64,000 bases of DNA, taken from IMG/VR virus record IMGVR_UViG_3300042562_002450, positions 124,001-188,000 of that record; one strand, 5' to 3'. Position 1 is the first letter of the stretch; each line of letters begins with the position of its first letter. Position numbers and translations under genes: made by a program. Of the stretch, positions 48,490 to 55,103 are shown in pieces. A model generated the notes under the pieces. That model searched no databases and had not been told where the DNA came from. It worked only from the letters and a program-made list of their open reading frames with translations. This stretch comes from a virus.

Positions 48490-48934
48490 GAACTCTTACT
48501 AAAGATTTCCTATTCTTAACTAGTCTAACTATACGCTTTTTTTTCTTTTTTCTATTCCCAATTAAACGACGCTTCGCGGATTTCTTACTTATATTACGAG
48601 CTCGCTTACTAATCTTCGGATTCTCCGTATTAGCATAAGCAATAGCCTCAAATAAATCGATAAAATCTTTGCTGCCTTTCTTGTGAATGTACTTATGATG
48701 ATATTCACATAGCGCAATACCATTTGTCAATTTGAATATCCATTCTGGATGATACCATTTCATATGAATGTGATGTGCATTTAGTTTGCCCTGAGGCCAT
48801 TTACAATCAGGAAACTGGCATGAATGCCCGTCTCTCTTAAATATTTTACCACGCCATCTTTTATATCTAATATCTTCATATATGGAATTATCCTCAATTA
48901 ACTCTCGGATAAGTTCCTTATCAATTTCTTTCAT
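48485..48934 (-). CDS. HNH endonuclease
   Basis: 149 aa from the ATG at 48934, placed just after the stop of the 254-aa gene; an upstream in-frame ATG at 48976 would overlap that gene. The HNH core is 'CQFPDCKWPQGKLNAHHIHM' followed by 'TNGIALCEYHHKYIHKK', with paired cysteines, the catalytic HH, the central Asn and the final HxxxH. The C-terminal 50 residues are very basic (KRRLIGNRKKKKKR), good for DNA binding. HNH proteins next to the terminase often take part in packaging-site cleavage; a free-standing homing enzyme is the alternative. Confidence 0.85.
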   Translation of the reverse strand: MKEIDKELIRELIEDNSIYEDIRYKRWRGKIFKRDGHSCQFPDCKWPQGKLNAHHIHMKWYHPEWIFKLTNGIALCEYHHKYIHKKGSKDFIDLFEAIAYANTENPKISKRARNISKKSAKRRLIGNRKKKKKRIVRLVKNRKSLVRVL

Positions 48935-48935
48935 T

Positions 48936-49700
48936 TTAATTATGCATTTGCTCAGCCATGTTACTTCCAGATCCATGTAAATTCTGAATCTGTCTCTGCA
49001 TCGCCATTGAACTATTCTGTGTCATATTAAACTTAGGACCATTCTTTCTATTATCATATTCTTGATCTGCGTAATCCATAAACTTCATAGCTTGAGTACC
49101 AGCATCAATTCCAAGGAATCCACCTGCAATGTTGAATGCAGTAATACCACCAGCAATAACTGCACCAGCAGGACCAAGAGTTAAAGCAGCAACCGTACCT
49201 ATCCCTGTCAATACAGCATCAGAAGCTATATCTGCAGCAAGACCAACAGCGTTCTTTGCATAGTGATGCATCCTATCGCCAGCATCAACTGCATCTCCAG
49301 GATCAGAAGCATAAGCCATAAGCCCATACATTCCCATACTTATTCCAGTTCCTACTCCAAAGCCTTTCAGCTGACTTAGTGATTCTTTTTTAAATCTAAG
49401 TGTCGAACTATGTTCCCCTCGAATATCATTAAATTTTGCATCAGATAGATCTCCAACCTGAGAAGCAGGACGAACATTACCATGCTTGCCTCTTGGGTGT
49501 TTGGGAGCCTCATTCATACCTTGATTATATTGACTGGTTCTAATACCATCCATAAATGTATCTGAAGACCTGCGTACAAAATCAGCTCCAGCACGGATAT
49601 TCTCTGATGCAAAATCAACTGCACCATTTTTTAATTGCCAAGCAAGATTACCTACTAGCTTTTTTGCAATCCCTGCTTTAGTTCCAAAACCATGTGGCAT
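48936..49700 (-). CDS. Glycine/alanine-rich hydrophobic virion protein candidate
   Basis: 254 aa. The N-terminus is basic and helical. Residues about 170-200 are a hydrophobic Gly/Ala stretch (LTLGPAGAVIAGGITAFNIA). The C-terminus is rich in Gln, Met and Asn. It starts 8 nt after the preceding low-complexity gene, which is similar in size and style. It is possibly an internal or ejection protein. No family is recognised. Confidence 0.5.
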   Translation of the reverse strand: MPHGFGTKAGIAKKLVGNLAWQLKNGAVDFASENIRAGADFVRRSSDTFMDGIRTSQYNQGMNEAPKHPRGKHGNVRPASQVGDLSDAKFNDIRGEHSSTLRFKKESLSQLKGFGVGTGISMGMYGLMAYASDPGDAVDAGDRMHHYAKNAVGLAADIASDAVLTGIGTVAALTLGPAGAVIAGGITAFNIAGGFLGIDAGTQAMKFMDYADQEYDNRKNGPKFNMTQNSSMAMQRQIQNLHGSGSNMAEQMHN

Positions 49701-49708
49701 ATTACTCC

Positions 49709-50383
49709 TTAATCATCATCAAAAGGATTTAAGAAATCAACTAACATACTACCACCAACAACATAAGCTCCAAGCTTAGCTCCACCCATCGCTTTACTTC
49801 CCCCTCCGAATTCATCAAGGAAGTCTCCACCTATTTTGCTAAATTTGTTATCTGCCTTAAATGCTTCAATAGCTGCCTTATTTGCACCTTCTTTTGTCAT
49901 CTTCGCTATTGTATCTTCTTGGTTAAGCGCGTCGCTCATTCTACCAAGACTATTTCTTATTGTTTGTCCGTCTTTTTTAAAAGCTCCGCTAATGCCAGAA
50001 AAGAATCCTTCATCAGCAGTAGCAGCAGCTGCAGCTTTCTTACTTTCTTCTCCAATTCCACCAATTTTTGTCTTTACATCAGGAGCTGCACTAACAGTGT
50101 CATGTGCTTCTCGAGCATCAGACATTTGTTTGCTTTTTGCTGCTAAGTTTGTTTTGTATTGCTCAGTTGATACTCCATTGTTAGATGCATCAAAAGCCCT
50201 ATCAAAGGCTCCTTGCTGAAGAAGATCAGGCTTAGCGCGAGATTTTGATGGAATAAAAGTTGAATCTCTAAAAGGATTTGGTTGGCTGGTGCTAGGAGAA
50301 ACCGGGTTGTTAACATCAAGAGTCGAGGCTTGTTTGCCTCCAGCTTTTCGTTTCTTATTCTTTTCTTGGCTTGCCTTACTCAT
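49709..50383 (-). CDS. Low-complexity charged protein, unknown
   Basis: 224 aa. It is basic and disordered-looking at first (MSKASQEKNKKRKAGGKQAS), then Ala/Lys-rich and helical, and ends in 'GAYVVGGSMLVDFLNPFDDD'. It overlaps the upstream stop region closely (1-nt gap). Function is unknown; it is grouped by position with the terminase-proximal virion genes. Confidence 0.5.
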   Translation of the reverse strand: MSKASQEKNKKRKAGGKQASTLDVNNPVSPSTSQPNPFRDSTFIPSKSRAKPDLLQQGAFDRAFDASNNGVSTEQYKTNLAAKSKQMSDAREAHDTVSAAPDVKTKIGGIGEESKKAAAAATADEGFFSGISGAFKKDGQTIRNSLGRMSDALNQEDTIAKMTKEGANKAAIEAFKADNKFSKIGGDFLDEFGGGSKAMGGAKLGAYVVGGSMLVDFLNPFDDD

Positions 50384-50384
50384 A

Positions 50385-51206
50385 TCATCCCTCTGATATA
50401 TCTACTATTGTAAACTTTTCTATTTTAGACTTAATGGATGCTGCACTACCACTAACAGTGAACTCTCCCTTGAATCCAGTGTCCACTCCCTGCTTATCTT
50501 TACGCGTTGCGCCTAATGATTCTAGAAGTTTAACTCTCCATTTCCATGCTCTTTCGATAATAGCATATCCTGGGTGTTCTTGATATTGCGTAATCGGATC
50601 TTCGTCTGCTGTATATCCTACTACATTTTTTATGATACCTGAAGGGGAATTCGTTTCTTCATCCTTACCGATAGCCATGAAACCTCTCATCTCCATAATG
50701 TGAGTAGCGGCTAACATAGTCATTGTAGTTACCTCCGAGAAGTTGTCCGACTCTACGTCGAACTCGTCGAGATAACGCTTTGTGTAGAGATCTAATACCA
50801 TAGCCTCAATTGGACAGGCTTCCCCTACGGGCGCCTTCCCTATCTGATATAAAGGACATGATGCATTGAATGGGCATTTTTCCCCATAGCATTTCACTGG
50901 CATCGAGGCTGTTAATCCTGTCAACTTCCTCTGTACTCCCTTTACGATCATTACTTTATCTTCTTCTGTCAGCTCCATCTCTGCTGGTAGATAATTAGCA
51001 ATCATAGGAAATAAAGCACCTCTAAAGTATTTGTCATCTACTAATGATTTGCTCTGATCTGAAAGTACCGTTAAAGCTGAAGTAAAGTCTTGCGTCCCGG
51101 CTTGCGGTTCTAACGCGACCTCTGTCTTTAGAATTAATCTGTCGATTTCTTCTTTTGACTTATATGCATCTTTGCGAATCTGGTTTGGTAATGTCTTATA
51201 ACCCAT
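50385..51206 (-). CDS. First late gene: Cys-cluster protein, possible small terminase
   Basis: 273 aa from ATG 51206, which has an AAGGATAACGAG leader; the longer frame to 51263 runs through the promoter region and is unlikely. A cysteine cluster lies in 'VKCYGEKCPFNASCPLYQIG' followed by 'GEACPIEAM', four to five cysteines that could bind zinc or an iron-sulphur cluster. Near the C-terminus 'YAIIERAWKWRVKLLESLGA' followed by 'TRKDKQG' resembles a segment seen in some putative small terminases. As the first gene of the block that contains terL, a packaging role is plausible but not established. Confidence 0.5.
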   Translation of the reverse strand: MGYKTLPNQIRKDAYKSKEEIDRLILKTEVALEPQAGTQDFTSALTVLSDQSKSLVDDKYFRGALFPMIANYLPAEMELTEEDKVMIVKGVQRKLTGLTASMPVKCYGEKCPFNASCPLYQIGKAPVGEACPIEAMVLDLYTKRYLDEFDVESDNFSEVTTMTMLAATHIMEMRGFMAIGKDEETNSPSGIIKNVVGYTADEDPITQYQEHPGYAIIERAWKWRVKLLESLGATRKDKQGVDTGFKGEFTVSGSAASIKSKIEKFTIVDISEG

Positions 51207-51223
51207 CTCGTTATCCTTATGTA

Positions 51224-51247
51224 TTATAAAGTATATCATAAATAGTA
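51224..51247 (-). promoter_or_regulatory. Late promoter-like element before first late gene
   Basis: On the minus strand TACTAT (51242-51247), 4 bases, then GATATACTTTATAAT (51223-51237), which also contains its own TATAAT. It is about 18-40 bases upstream of ATG 51206. It shares the box with the promoters before the terminase and the 154-aa head gene. Confidence 0.45.
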
Positions 51248-51767
51248 TTTGACAGAAGATCAAGTATTTACCTTTTTTAGGGGTATTTAAAATATGTTTA
51301 TTTTAGTCAAAAACGGTTGCGAATCGACTGTTTCTGTTCGAAAGCTGAAAGAAACTGAAGAGAACTGAAAAGAAAAATGAAATTACGAATCAAAAAAATG
51401 AAAAAATGAAAAAAAATAGAGTTCTCCCTAAAGGGAGAATTAAGATATTTTATAAGATATTGGAATAATTAAGGTCTGGGAAAAAAGACCTAGGTAAGCG
51501 CTAATTGCAACATGCGACTGCAGTTACCCTAAATGGGTAAAGATTTGGCTGAGTATGCTTGCGACTGCATGACTCTCCGCGCCGATGACACCCCCCCCGT
51601 AAATGAAAAATAAAAAAACAAAAATTGGGAATTCGCAATTTGCAAAATAAAAAATAAAAAAGCGTTAAGGGGGTGGGGGTCAAAAAAAACTAAAAAAAAT
51701 AAAATGGGAATTCGAAAAAGCGAAAATGTTTTCGTGTAGTCCTAGATTGATTGATCAAATAGATCTC

Positions 51768-51791
51768 ACCTCTAACAATTTCGTTCGAGGT
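51768..51791 (+). repeat. Intercistronic hairpin, AATTTC loop (leader of small-gene block)
   Basis: ACCTCTAAC-AATTTC-GTTCGAGGT forms a 9-bp stem with one mismatch. It lies 28 bases before the first plus-strand ATG, inside the leader, and is the first member of the C(AATNTC)G hairpin family. Confidence 0.55.
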
Positions 51792-51819
51792 ACCGGGGTC
51801 TATATATAAAGGAATTTTT

Positions 51820-52017
51820 ATGAAAGAAATTACTGTTGAAGAATGCATTGCTTTAGTGTCTTCAGTCCTTGGTGTAGAGAAAGCAAATAGCTATAGCAAC
51901 TACATTGCAGAATTGCAAGATGTTACTGTTGCTGTTTCGTCGTATGGTCTTATCTGTGTTCTATATACAGATGATGGTGGTAATTCCTCTGACTTTGAGA
52001 TTCATCTCATTGCTTAG
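51820..52017 (+). CDS. Small protein, first gene of plus-strand block
   Basis: 65 aa, starting MKEITVEECIALVSSVLGVE; an N-terminal helix is followed by beta-rich segments (VTVAVSSYGLICVLYTDDGG). The ribosome binding site is AAAGGAATTTTT. No family is recognised. As the most promoter-proximal gene it is probably expressed early. Confidence 0.65.
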   Translation: MKEITVEECIALVSSVLGVEKANSYSNYIAELQDVTVAVSSYGLICVLYTDDGGNSSDFEIHLIA

Positions 52018-52038
52018 GGTCTTGCTTGCTTGTTTCTT

Positions 52039-52064
52039 ACCTATGTGCAATTTCGCATATAGGT
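52039..52064 (+). repeat. Intercistronic hairpin, AATTTC loop
   Basis: A 10-bp stem ACCTATGTGC/GCATATAGGT (one G.T pair) with the loop AATTTC. It sits 22 bases before the next ATG, after the stop of the previous gene. There is no following T-run, so it is an RNA processing or stability element rather than a terminator. Confidence 0.65.
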
Positions 52065-52085
52065 ACACATATCAAAGGAATTTTT

Positions 52086-52268
52086 ATGAAACAGTTTAGA
52101 TTAGATTCAATTGACCTTTCTCAACCTGCTAGTCTTCCATCATTTCCTAAAACAAAAAGGAAATACAGACTTCAAGCTTTTGATAAGAAAGCTAACAAAG
52201 AAGTGGAGGAGCACTCTGATCCCTTCCGTCCTAGAGATACAAGCGTACCTTTGAAGAAGGCTGCTTAG
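52086..52268 (+). CDS. Small basic protein, unknown
   Basis: 60 aa from the ATG at 52086, chosen for its AAAGGAATTTTT leader (an upstream in-frame ATG at 52026 lies across the hairpin). It starts MKQFRLDSIDLSQPASLPSF and is rich in Lys, Arg and Pro (FPKTKRKYRLQAFDKK). Possibly nucleic-acid- or host-protein-binding; no family is recognised. Confidence 0.6.
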   Translation: MKQFRLDSIDLSQPASLPSFPKTKRKYRLQAFDKKANKEVEEHSDPFRPRDTSVPLKKAA

Positions 52269-52277
52269 TATACATAC

Positions 52278-52302
52278 ACCTATATACATATCGTATATAG
52301 GT
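52278..52302 (+). repeat. Intercistronic hairpin, ATATC loop
   Basis: Perfect 10-bp stem ACCTATATAC/GTATATAGGT with the loop ATATC, 34 bases before the next start codon. It shares position, stem ends (ACCTAT...ATAGGT) and loop style with the hairpin at 52039. Confidence 0.65.
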
Positions 52303-52335
52303 ACACATCCACTACATATAACAATGAGGTATCTA

Positions 52336-52539
52336 ATGACTACTATCAATTACTCTATCACTGTATCTGATGCGCTATCTACACCGCATGCCATTGCCTC
52401 TATACATAAGACTAATGGGCACTACCTACACCTAGTACTAGACAATGGTAAGGACATTACTATTGATGAGTACGATATACCAACACATGACCTTATCCCT
52501 ACTGAAGATATGTACATAGTACGTATCGCTAAGGGGTAA
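52336..52539 (+). CDS. Small protein, paralogue of the gene at 55104
   Basis: 67 aa from the ATG at 52336 (GAGG 6 bases upstream). Starts MTTINYSITVSDALSTPHAI. The protein at 55104-55322 begins MTTLNYSITVLDSCHHQVKI, and the two stay alignable over their length (for example LVLDNGKDITIDEYD against TLENGLFLCVSDSY), so they are duplicates. Predicted all-beta. Function is unknown. Confidence 0.65.
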   Translation: MTTINYSITVSDALSTPHAIASIHKTNGHYLHLVLDNGKDITIDEYDIPTHDLIPTEDMYIVRIAKG

Positions 52540-52554
52540 TACATACAAACATAA

Positions 52555-52576
52555 ATACATACAATTTCGTATGTAT
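52555..52576 (+). repeat. Intercistronic hairpin, AATTTC loop
   Basis: Perfect 8-bp stem ATACATAC/GTATGTAT with the loop AATTTC, located 20 bases before the next ATG. The loop is identical to that at 52049-52054 although the stem differs completely, which supports selection on the loop. Confidence 0.65.
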
Positions 52577-52596
52577 ATATAACCTTAGGAGGTTAT

Positions 52597-52773
52597 ATGT
52601 CTTATTCTCTAACTGATGCTATGGCATCACTGGAAAACACTTACGAGTACGCATTGCGTGCTCAAGAGTGTGACTACAACGATGAGCATGAAGCTTATCA
52701 CAAAGCTGCTATTAAGGCGGCGCTAGAGGCTATCCATGCTCAAGCAGCACTGGAGGCTTCTGATAAGGAGTAA
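52597..52773 (+). CDS. Small alanine-rich helical protein
   Basis: 58 aa, starting MSYSLTDAMASLENTYEYAL and ending in an Ala/Glu-rich helix (AALEAIHAQAALEASDKE). The ribosome binding site is TAGGAGG, 5 bases before the ATG. It is probably a single long helix or helical hairpin. Unknown function. Confidence 0.6.
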   Translation: MSYSLTDAMASLENTYEYALRAQECDYNDEHEAYHKAAIKAALEAIHAQAALEASDKE

Positions 52774-52932
52774 TCCTTATTACCTTAATGCAGCCTATGC
52801 CGGTCACAAGCCCGGATGAAAAATGCAGAGTGAGGGATAAAACATAAGCATGGATTTAAGCTTATGCCCAAAATATAAAACCTCTACATGTATAGTTGGA
52901 CTATATGTGTATACAAGGAAAAGGAGCACACC
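52774..52932 (+). ncRNA. Structured RNA candidate with CCGGTCACAAGCCCGG module
   Basis: This 159-base gap holds CCGG-TCACAAGC-CCGG (52800-52815), an A-rich link, then GGG-ATAAAA-[CATAAGC/GCTTATG hairpin, 52842-52865]-CCC, followed by the leader of the next gene. From memory the CCGGTCxCAAGCCCGGAT core resembles a conserved part of HEARO/omega RNAs of IscB-type systems, but no IscB-like gene is present and I cannot run a covariance search. A twister-sister-like stem-loop is another possibility. Confidence 0.35.
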
Positions 52933-53118
52933 ATGAAACGTGATGCAACTGTTCATTCCCAAGCTCGCAAGGCTTGGCGTGAACACAAGCGGTTACGTCG
53001 TGATAAAGCTAAGTCCTATTCAAGTGAACGCTTGATAGGCTGGCGAAATCGCGAATGGGTTAAGGCTCAGCGTAAGTACAATGAAGTACTTGCCTGGTCT
53101 GACAACCAAGCCGCGTAG
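52933..53118 (+). CDS. Small, highly basic protein
   Basis: 61 aa from ATG 52933, chosen because AAAAGGAGCACACC precedes it; an upstream ATG at 52888 lacks a site. It is strongly basic and Trp-containing (SQARKAWREHKRLRRDKAKS), suggestive of nucleic-acid or ribosome binding. Its stop codon lies inside a hairpin. No family is recognised. Confidence 0.6.
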   Translation: MKRDATVHSQARKAWREHKRLRRDKAKSYSSERLIGWRNREWVKAQRKYNEVLAWSDNQAA

Positions 53119-53286
53119 TACCTAACGGTACTGCAACATATCCTGAAACGATAGGGATATGAAATATACCTCCCACTGTAATGGTGGGATGTATATAAAA
53201 CTTATATAGGTATTACTTATATTGGTTCTATATACATTGTGTATAAACTACATATTTTATGTAGTTATTTTAGATAAAGGAATTTT
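53115..53286 (+). other. Intercistronic region with several hairpins
   Basis: Contains GTAGTACC-TAAC-GGTACTGC (53115-53134, 8 bp, overlapping the preceding stop), ATATCC/GGATAT (53138-53160), ATATAC-CT-CCCAC/GTGGG-AT-GTATAT (53164-53196) and AACTACATA/TATGTAGTT near 53246-53266. None has a strong T-run. The region looks like a structured RNA segment just upstream of the ribozyme cluster; no complete hammerhead core is present here. Confidence 0.5.
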
Positions 53287-53538
53287 GTGAAAATAACAAT
53301 TAACATGTTTTGTGATCGTCTTCTTGGAGACAACAAAATGGAAGTGCTAATGGTAGCAATTCATGCACGTAAGCTTGATCCCTCTATTAGATTAGAGACA
53401 GTTCAGGCTATATATGATGTCAAGTTTACACTTGATTCATGCATCATGTTTTCTACTGGTAGTGAAGAAGATAAGCAGATTATCGCTAGATTAACTAGTG
53501 AGTATGAGTCTCTACTATCACAAGGCATGATTCTTTAG
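53287..53538 (+). CDS. Small protein, GTG start
   Basis: 83 aa starting at GTG 53287 after AAAGGAATTTT. Starts MKITINMFCDRLLGDNKMEV; helical, acidic at the C-terminus. Its stop is 14 bases before the first hammerhead ribozyme. Unknown function. Confidence 0.6.
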   Translation: MKITINMFCDRLLGDNKMEVLMVAIHARKLDPSIRLETVQAIYDVKFTLDSCIMFSTGSEEDKQIIARLTSEYESLLSQGMIL

Positions 53539-53552
53539 TAGTAAACGATTAA

Positions 53553-53615
53553 GGCCGAAACGCAGTTACTAAGTAACGTAAGTCGTATATGTGTAATGCA
53601 CATACTGATGAGGCT
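53553..53615 (+). ncRNA. Type II hammerhead ribozyme 1
   Basis: Read 5' to 3': GGCC (stem II 3' strand), GAAA core, stem III with the hairpin GTTAC-TAA-GTAAC, the cleavage triplet GTA (cut after 53587), stem I TATGTG-TAATG-CACATA, CTGATGA core (53605-53611), then GGCT closing stem II. All invariant core bases are present. The order with stem II open defines type II. It lies between the genes ending at 53538 and starting at 53648. Confidence 0.88.
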
Positions 53616-53647
53616 GTATCTAATAATCAAATATCCTAGGAGGATAT

Positions 53648-53809
53648 ATGAATGACATAGATAAATGTTTTGAATTGATGGAGGCTTACATTCGAGCAGA
53701 TGAACGTAATCATAATGGCGAATATTATGAGGTATCTCTTAGTGATAAGGAAATCGCTATTGCTGCTGATCTTGATCTCGCTAACTGGATCGAAGACCTA
53801 GTTGCTTAA
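53648..53809 (+). CDS. Small acidic protein between ribozymes 1 and 2
   Basis: 53 aa: starts MNDIDKCFELMEAYIRADER; helical and acidic (ADLDLANWIEDLVA at the end). The TAGGAGGATAT ribosome binding site precedes the ATG. It is bounded on both sides by hammerhead ribozymes, so self-cleavage would release it as a monocistronic message. Unknown function. Confidence 0.65.
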   Translation: MNDIDKCFELMEAYIRADERNHNGEYYEVSLSDKEIAIAADLDLANWIEDLVA

Positions 53810-53810
53810 A

Positions 53811-53873
53811 AGCCGAAACGTCTTATCTACTGATAGATAAGAGTCTATGTGTAATGCACATACTGATGAGGCT
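53811..53873 (+). ncRNA. Type II hammerhead ribozyme 2
   Basis: AGCC, GAAA, stem III as a perfect 9-bp hairpin (TCTTATCTA-CTGA-TAGATAAGA) with one bulged G next to the core, GTC cleavage triplet (cut after 53845), stem I TATGTG-TAATG-CACATA, CTGATGA (53863-53869), GGCT. The best-formed of the three. It starts 2 bases after the stop of the 53-aa gene. Confidence 0.92.
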
Positions 53874-53900
53874 AATCTTATTAGGTAATTGGAGGTTCTT

Positions 53901-54110
53901 TTGAAAAAGCACACTTCTCCTTCTGATCTCTATGAGATCAAAATGTCTGCTCTGCACGGGGCAGCCATGGACTTGATTGAGTTGGAGTTAAATCAGCCCA
54001 TTTACTGGGTTGATTCTGCTCTTGCTTCCCTTGCTCTTGACCTTGCCACTGAGGAGTTAGCTAATGCTGAACTTCTTTTGGATATCTGGTTGAGTACAAC
54101 AGAAAACTAA
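53901..54110 (+). CDS. Small protein between ribozymes 2 and 3, TTG start
   Basis: 69 aa from TTG 53901, which is 5 bases after GGAGG; an upstream TTG at 53889 overlaps that site. Starts MKKHTSPSDLYEIKMSALHG; acidic and Leu-rich helices dominate (LASLALDLATEELANAELLL). Flanked by ribozymes on both sides. Function unknown. Confidence 0.6.
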   Translation: MKKHTSPSDLYEIKMSALHGAAMDLIELELNQPIYWVDSALASLALDLATEELANAELLLDIWLSTTEN

Positions 54111-54111
54111 A

Positions 54112-54177
54112 AGCCGAAACGCTTTCACTTAACAGTGATGTAAGCCGTCTATGTGTATTACACATACTGATGAGGCT
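54112..54177 (+). ncRNA. Type II hammerhead ribozyme 3
   Basis: AGCC, GAAA, stem III (GCTT ... TCACT-TAAC-AGTGA ... AAGC, with small internal loops), GTC triplet (cut after 54149), stem I TATGTG-TATTA-CACATA, CTGATGA (54067+100 numbering: 54167-54173), GGCT. The core is intact. It starts 2 bases after the stop of the 69-aa gene and ends 57 bases before the next ATG. Confidence 0.88.
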
Positions 54178-54234
54178 GTTCTTAATTAATCCCTAAACAT
54201 TCACTTATACATATGAACTAACTAAGGAGTCTTT

Positions 54235-54525
54235 ATGTTAGTAAACATTCGTCGTATATCGAATCATGCAACTGAACGTCTTGTAGAGACATATAGAGTT
54301 GCCCCTAAGATTCAAAAGATTATTGCTTTAGTTGTTTCACAAGCAGCTAAAAATGTAATCGAGTATGGCCGTGATAATGCTGTATTCGTTATTAACCCTA
54401 ATGAAGGGGCTTATGTGGTTAAAGGTGACACTGTTGTTACTTTTATTCATAAGTCTCGTATTGGTGAGTTCGGTAACTGCCAACGTGCTTATGATCATTA
54501 TAAATCTACTGGTAAAGCAGCTTAA
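54235..54525 (+). CDS. Small basic protein after ribozyme 3
   Basis: 96 aa, starting MLVNIRRISNHATERLVETY, with AAGGAGTCTTT upstream. An N-terminal basic helix region is followed by beta strands (VFVINPNEGAYVVKGDTVVT) and a basic end. The first gene after the ribozyme cluster. No family is recognised. Confidence 0.65.
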   Translation: MLVNIRRISNHATERLVETYRVAPKIQKIIALVVSQAAKNVIEYGRDNAVFVINPNEGAYVVKGDTVVTFIHKSRIGEFGNCQRAYDHYKSTGKAA

Positions 54526-54540
54526 ACAAAAGGAGTACCT

Positions 54541-54864
54541 ATGAATACAAAGACACTTTTTCGTATGCACAGAAGAAATCAATTAGAGAAAGGTATCTGG
54601 AAAGATGCTAATCCCTTACTGGAAATGGAACTATCTTCCCAATATGGTGTTGGTGGAGCAGAAGGCTTAGAGGAAGATGACTATTTCGCTATGCCTTCTA
54701 TGGATTCTTTCCTATCAAGTGATTTGGAAATTCTTAAGAAATACAATTATGTAATTTCTAAAATTGAAGTTGTTGCTTGGGGTGAAGTATTGAATCACGA
54801 CGGAAGTGTTATTGAGTGTGTATTTAAAATTTCGGATGTCGTAAAGGCTGAAGAATTATATTAA
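54541..54864 (+). CDS. Small acidic protein, unknown
   Basis: 107 aa, starting MNTKTLFRMHRRNQLEKGIW, with an AAAAGGAGTACCT leader. The middle is acidic (GLEEDDYFAMPSMDSFLSSD) and the C-terminal half looks beta-rich. It follows the previous gene by 15 bases, in the same transcription unit. Unknown. Confidence 0.65.
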   Translation: MNTKTLFRMHRRNQLEKGIWKDANPLLEMELSSQYGVGGAEGLEEDDYFAMPSMDSFLSSDLEILKKYNYVISKIEVVAWGEVLNHDGSVIECVFKISDVVKAEELY

Positions 54865-54880
54865 TCAACAAGGAGTTACT

Positions 54881-55099
54881 ATGAAAGCGATTCTATCTAA
54901 AGAGATTAAAGATCTAGGTGTCACTGAGTCTGATGTTAAGCATATGATGAAAGCATGTAATGTTGTTCGTCATACTGACTATGAACCTAGTCTTGGTGAT
55001 CTTAGGGATCTATTGGCTAATGCTTATGAAGAAGAAAAGAAACGTAAACGTATTGTTCTGTCTTGGGCTGACTTATTAACTAGAATTAACAAAGGGTAA
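54881..55099 (+). CDS. Small helical protein, unknown
   Basis: 72 aa, starting MKAILSKEIKDLGVTESDVK, mostly helical and charged. A CAAGGAGTTACT leader precedes the ATG. Four bases separate it from the next gene, indicating coupled translation. Unknown. Confidence 0.65.
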   Translation: MKAILSKEIKDLGVTESDVKHMMKACNVVRHTDYEPSLGDLRDLLANAYEEEKKRKRIVLSWADLLTRINKG

Positions 55100-55103
55100 T
55101 CAA

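Larger units (their letters stand above)
51207..51819. other. Divergent switch region without genes
   Basis: About 600 bases separating the minus-strand late block from the plus-strand small-gene block. It contains a late promoter-like element near 51224-51247, a short hairpin (TTCTCCC/GGGAGAA, 51422-51439), a direct repeat TGCGACTGCA (51513-51522 and 51560-51569), an eight-C run (51591-51598) facing a GGGGGTGGGGGT tract (51669-51680), GGGAATTCG twice (about 51628 and 51706), and long A-rich, Lys-codon-like tracts. No ORF with a ribosome binding site is visible. Confidence 0.6.

Noticed and set aside
53138-53196. Fourth hammerhead ribozyme around CCTGAAACG
   Set aside because: A GAAAC string is present, but no CTGATGA core or GUH-stem I arrangement accompanies it; only ordinary hairpins are seen.
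53155-53205. 16-codon plus-strand micro-ORF starting ATGAAATATACC
   Set aside because: No ribosome binding site, and it runs through the hairpin cluster.
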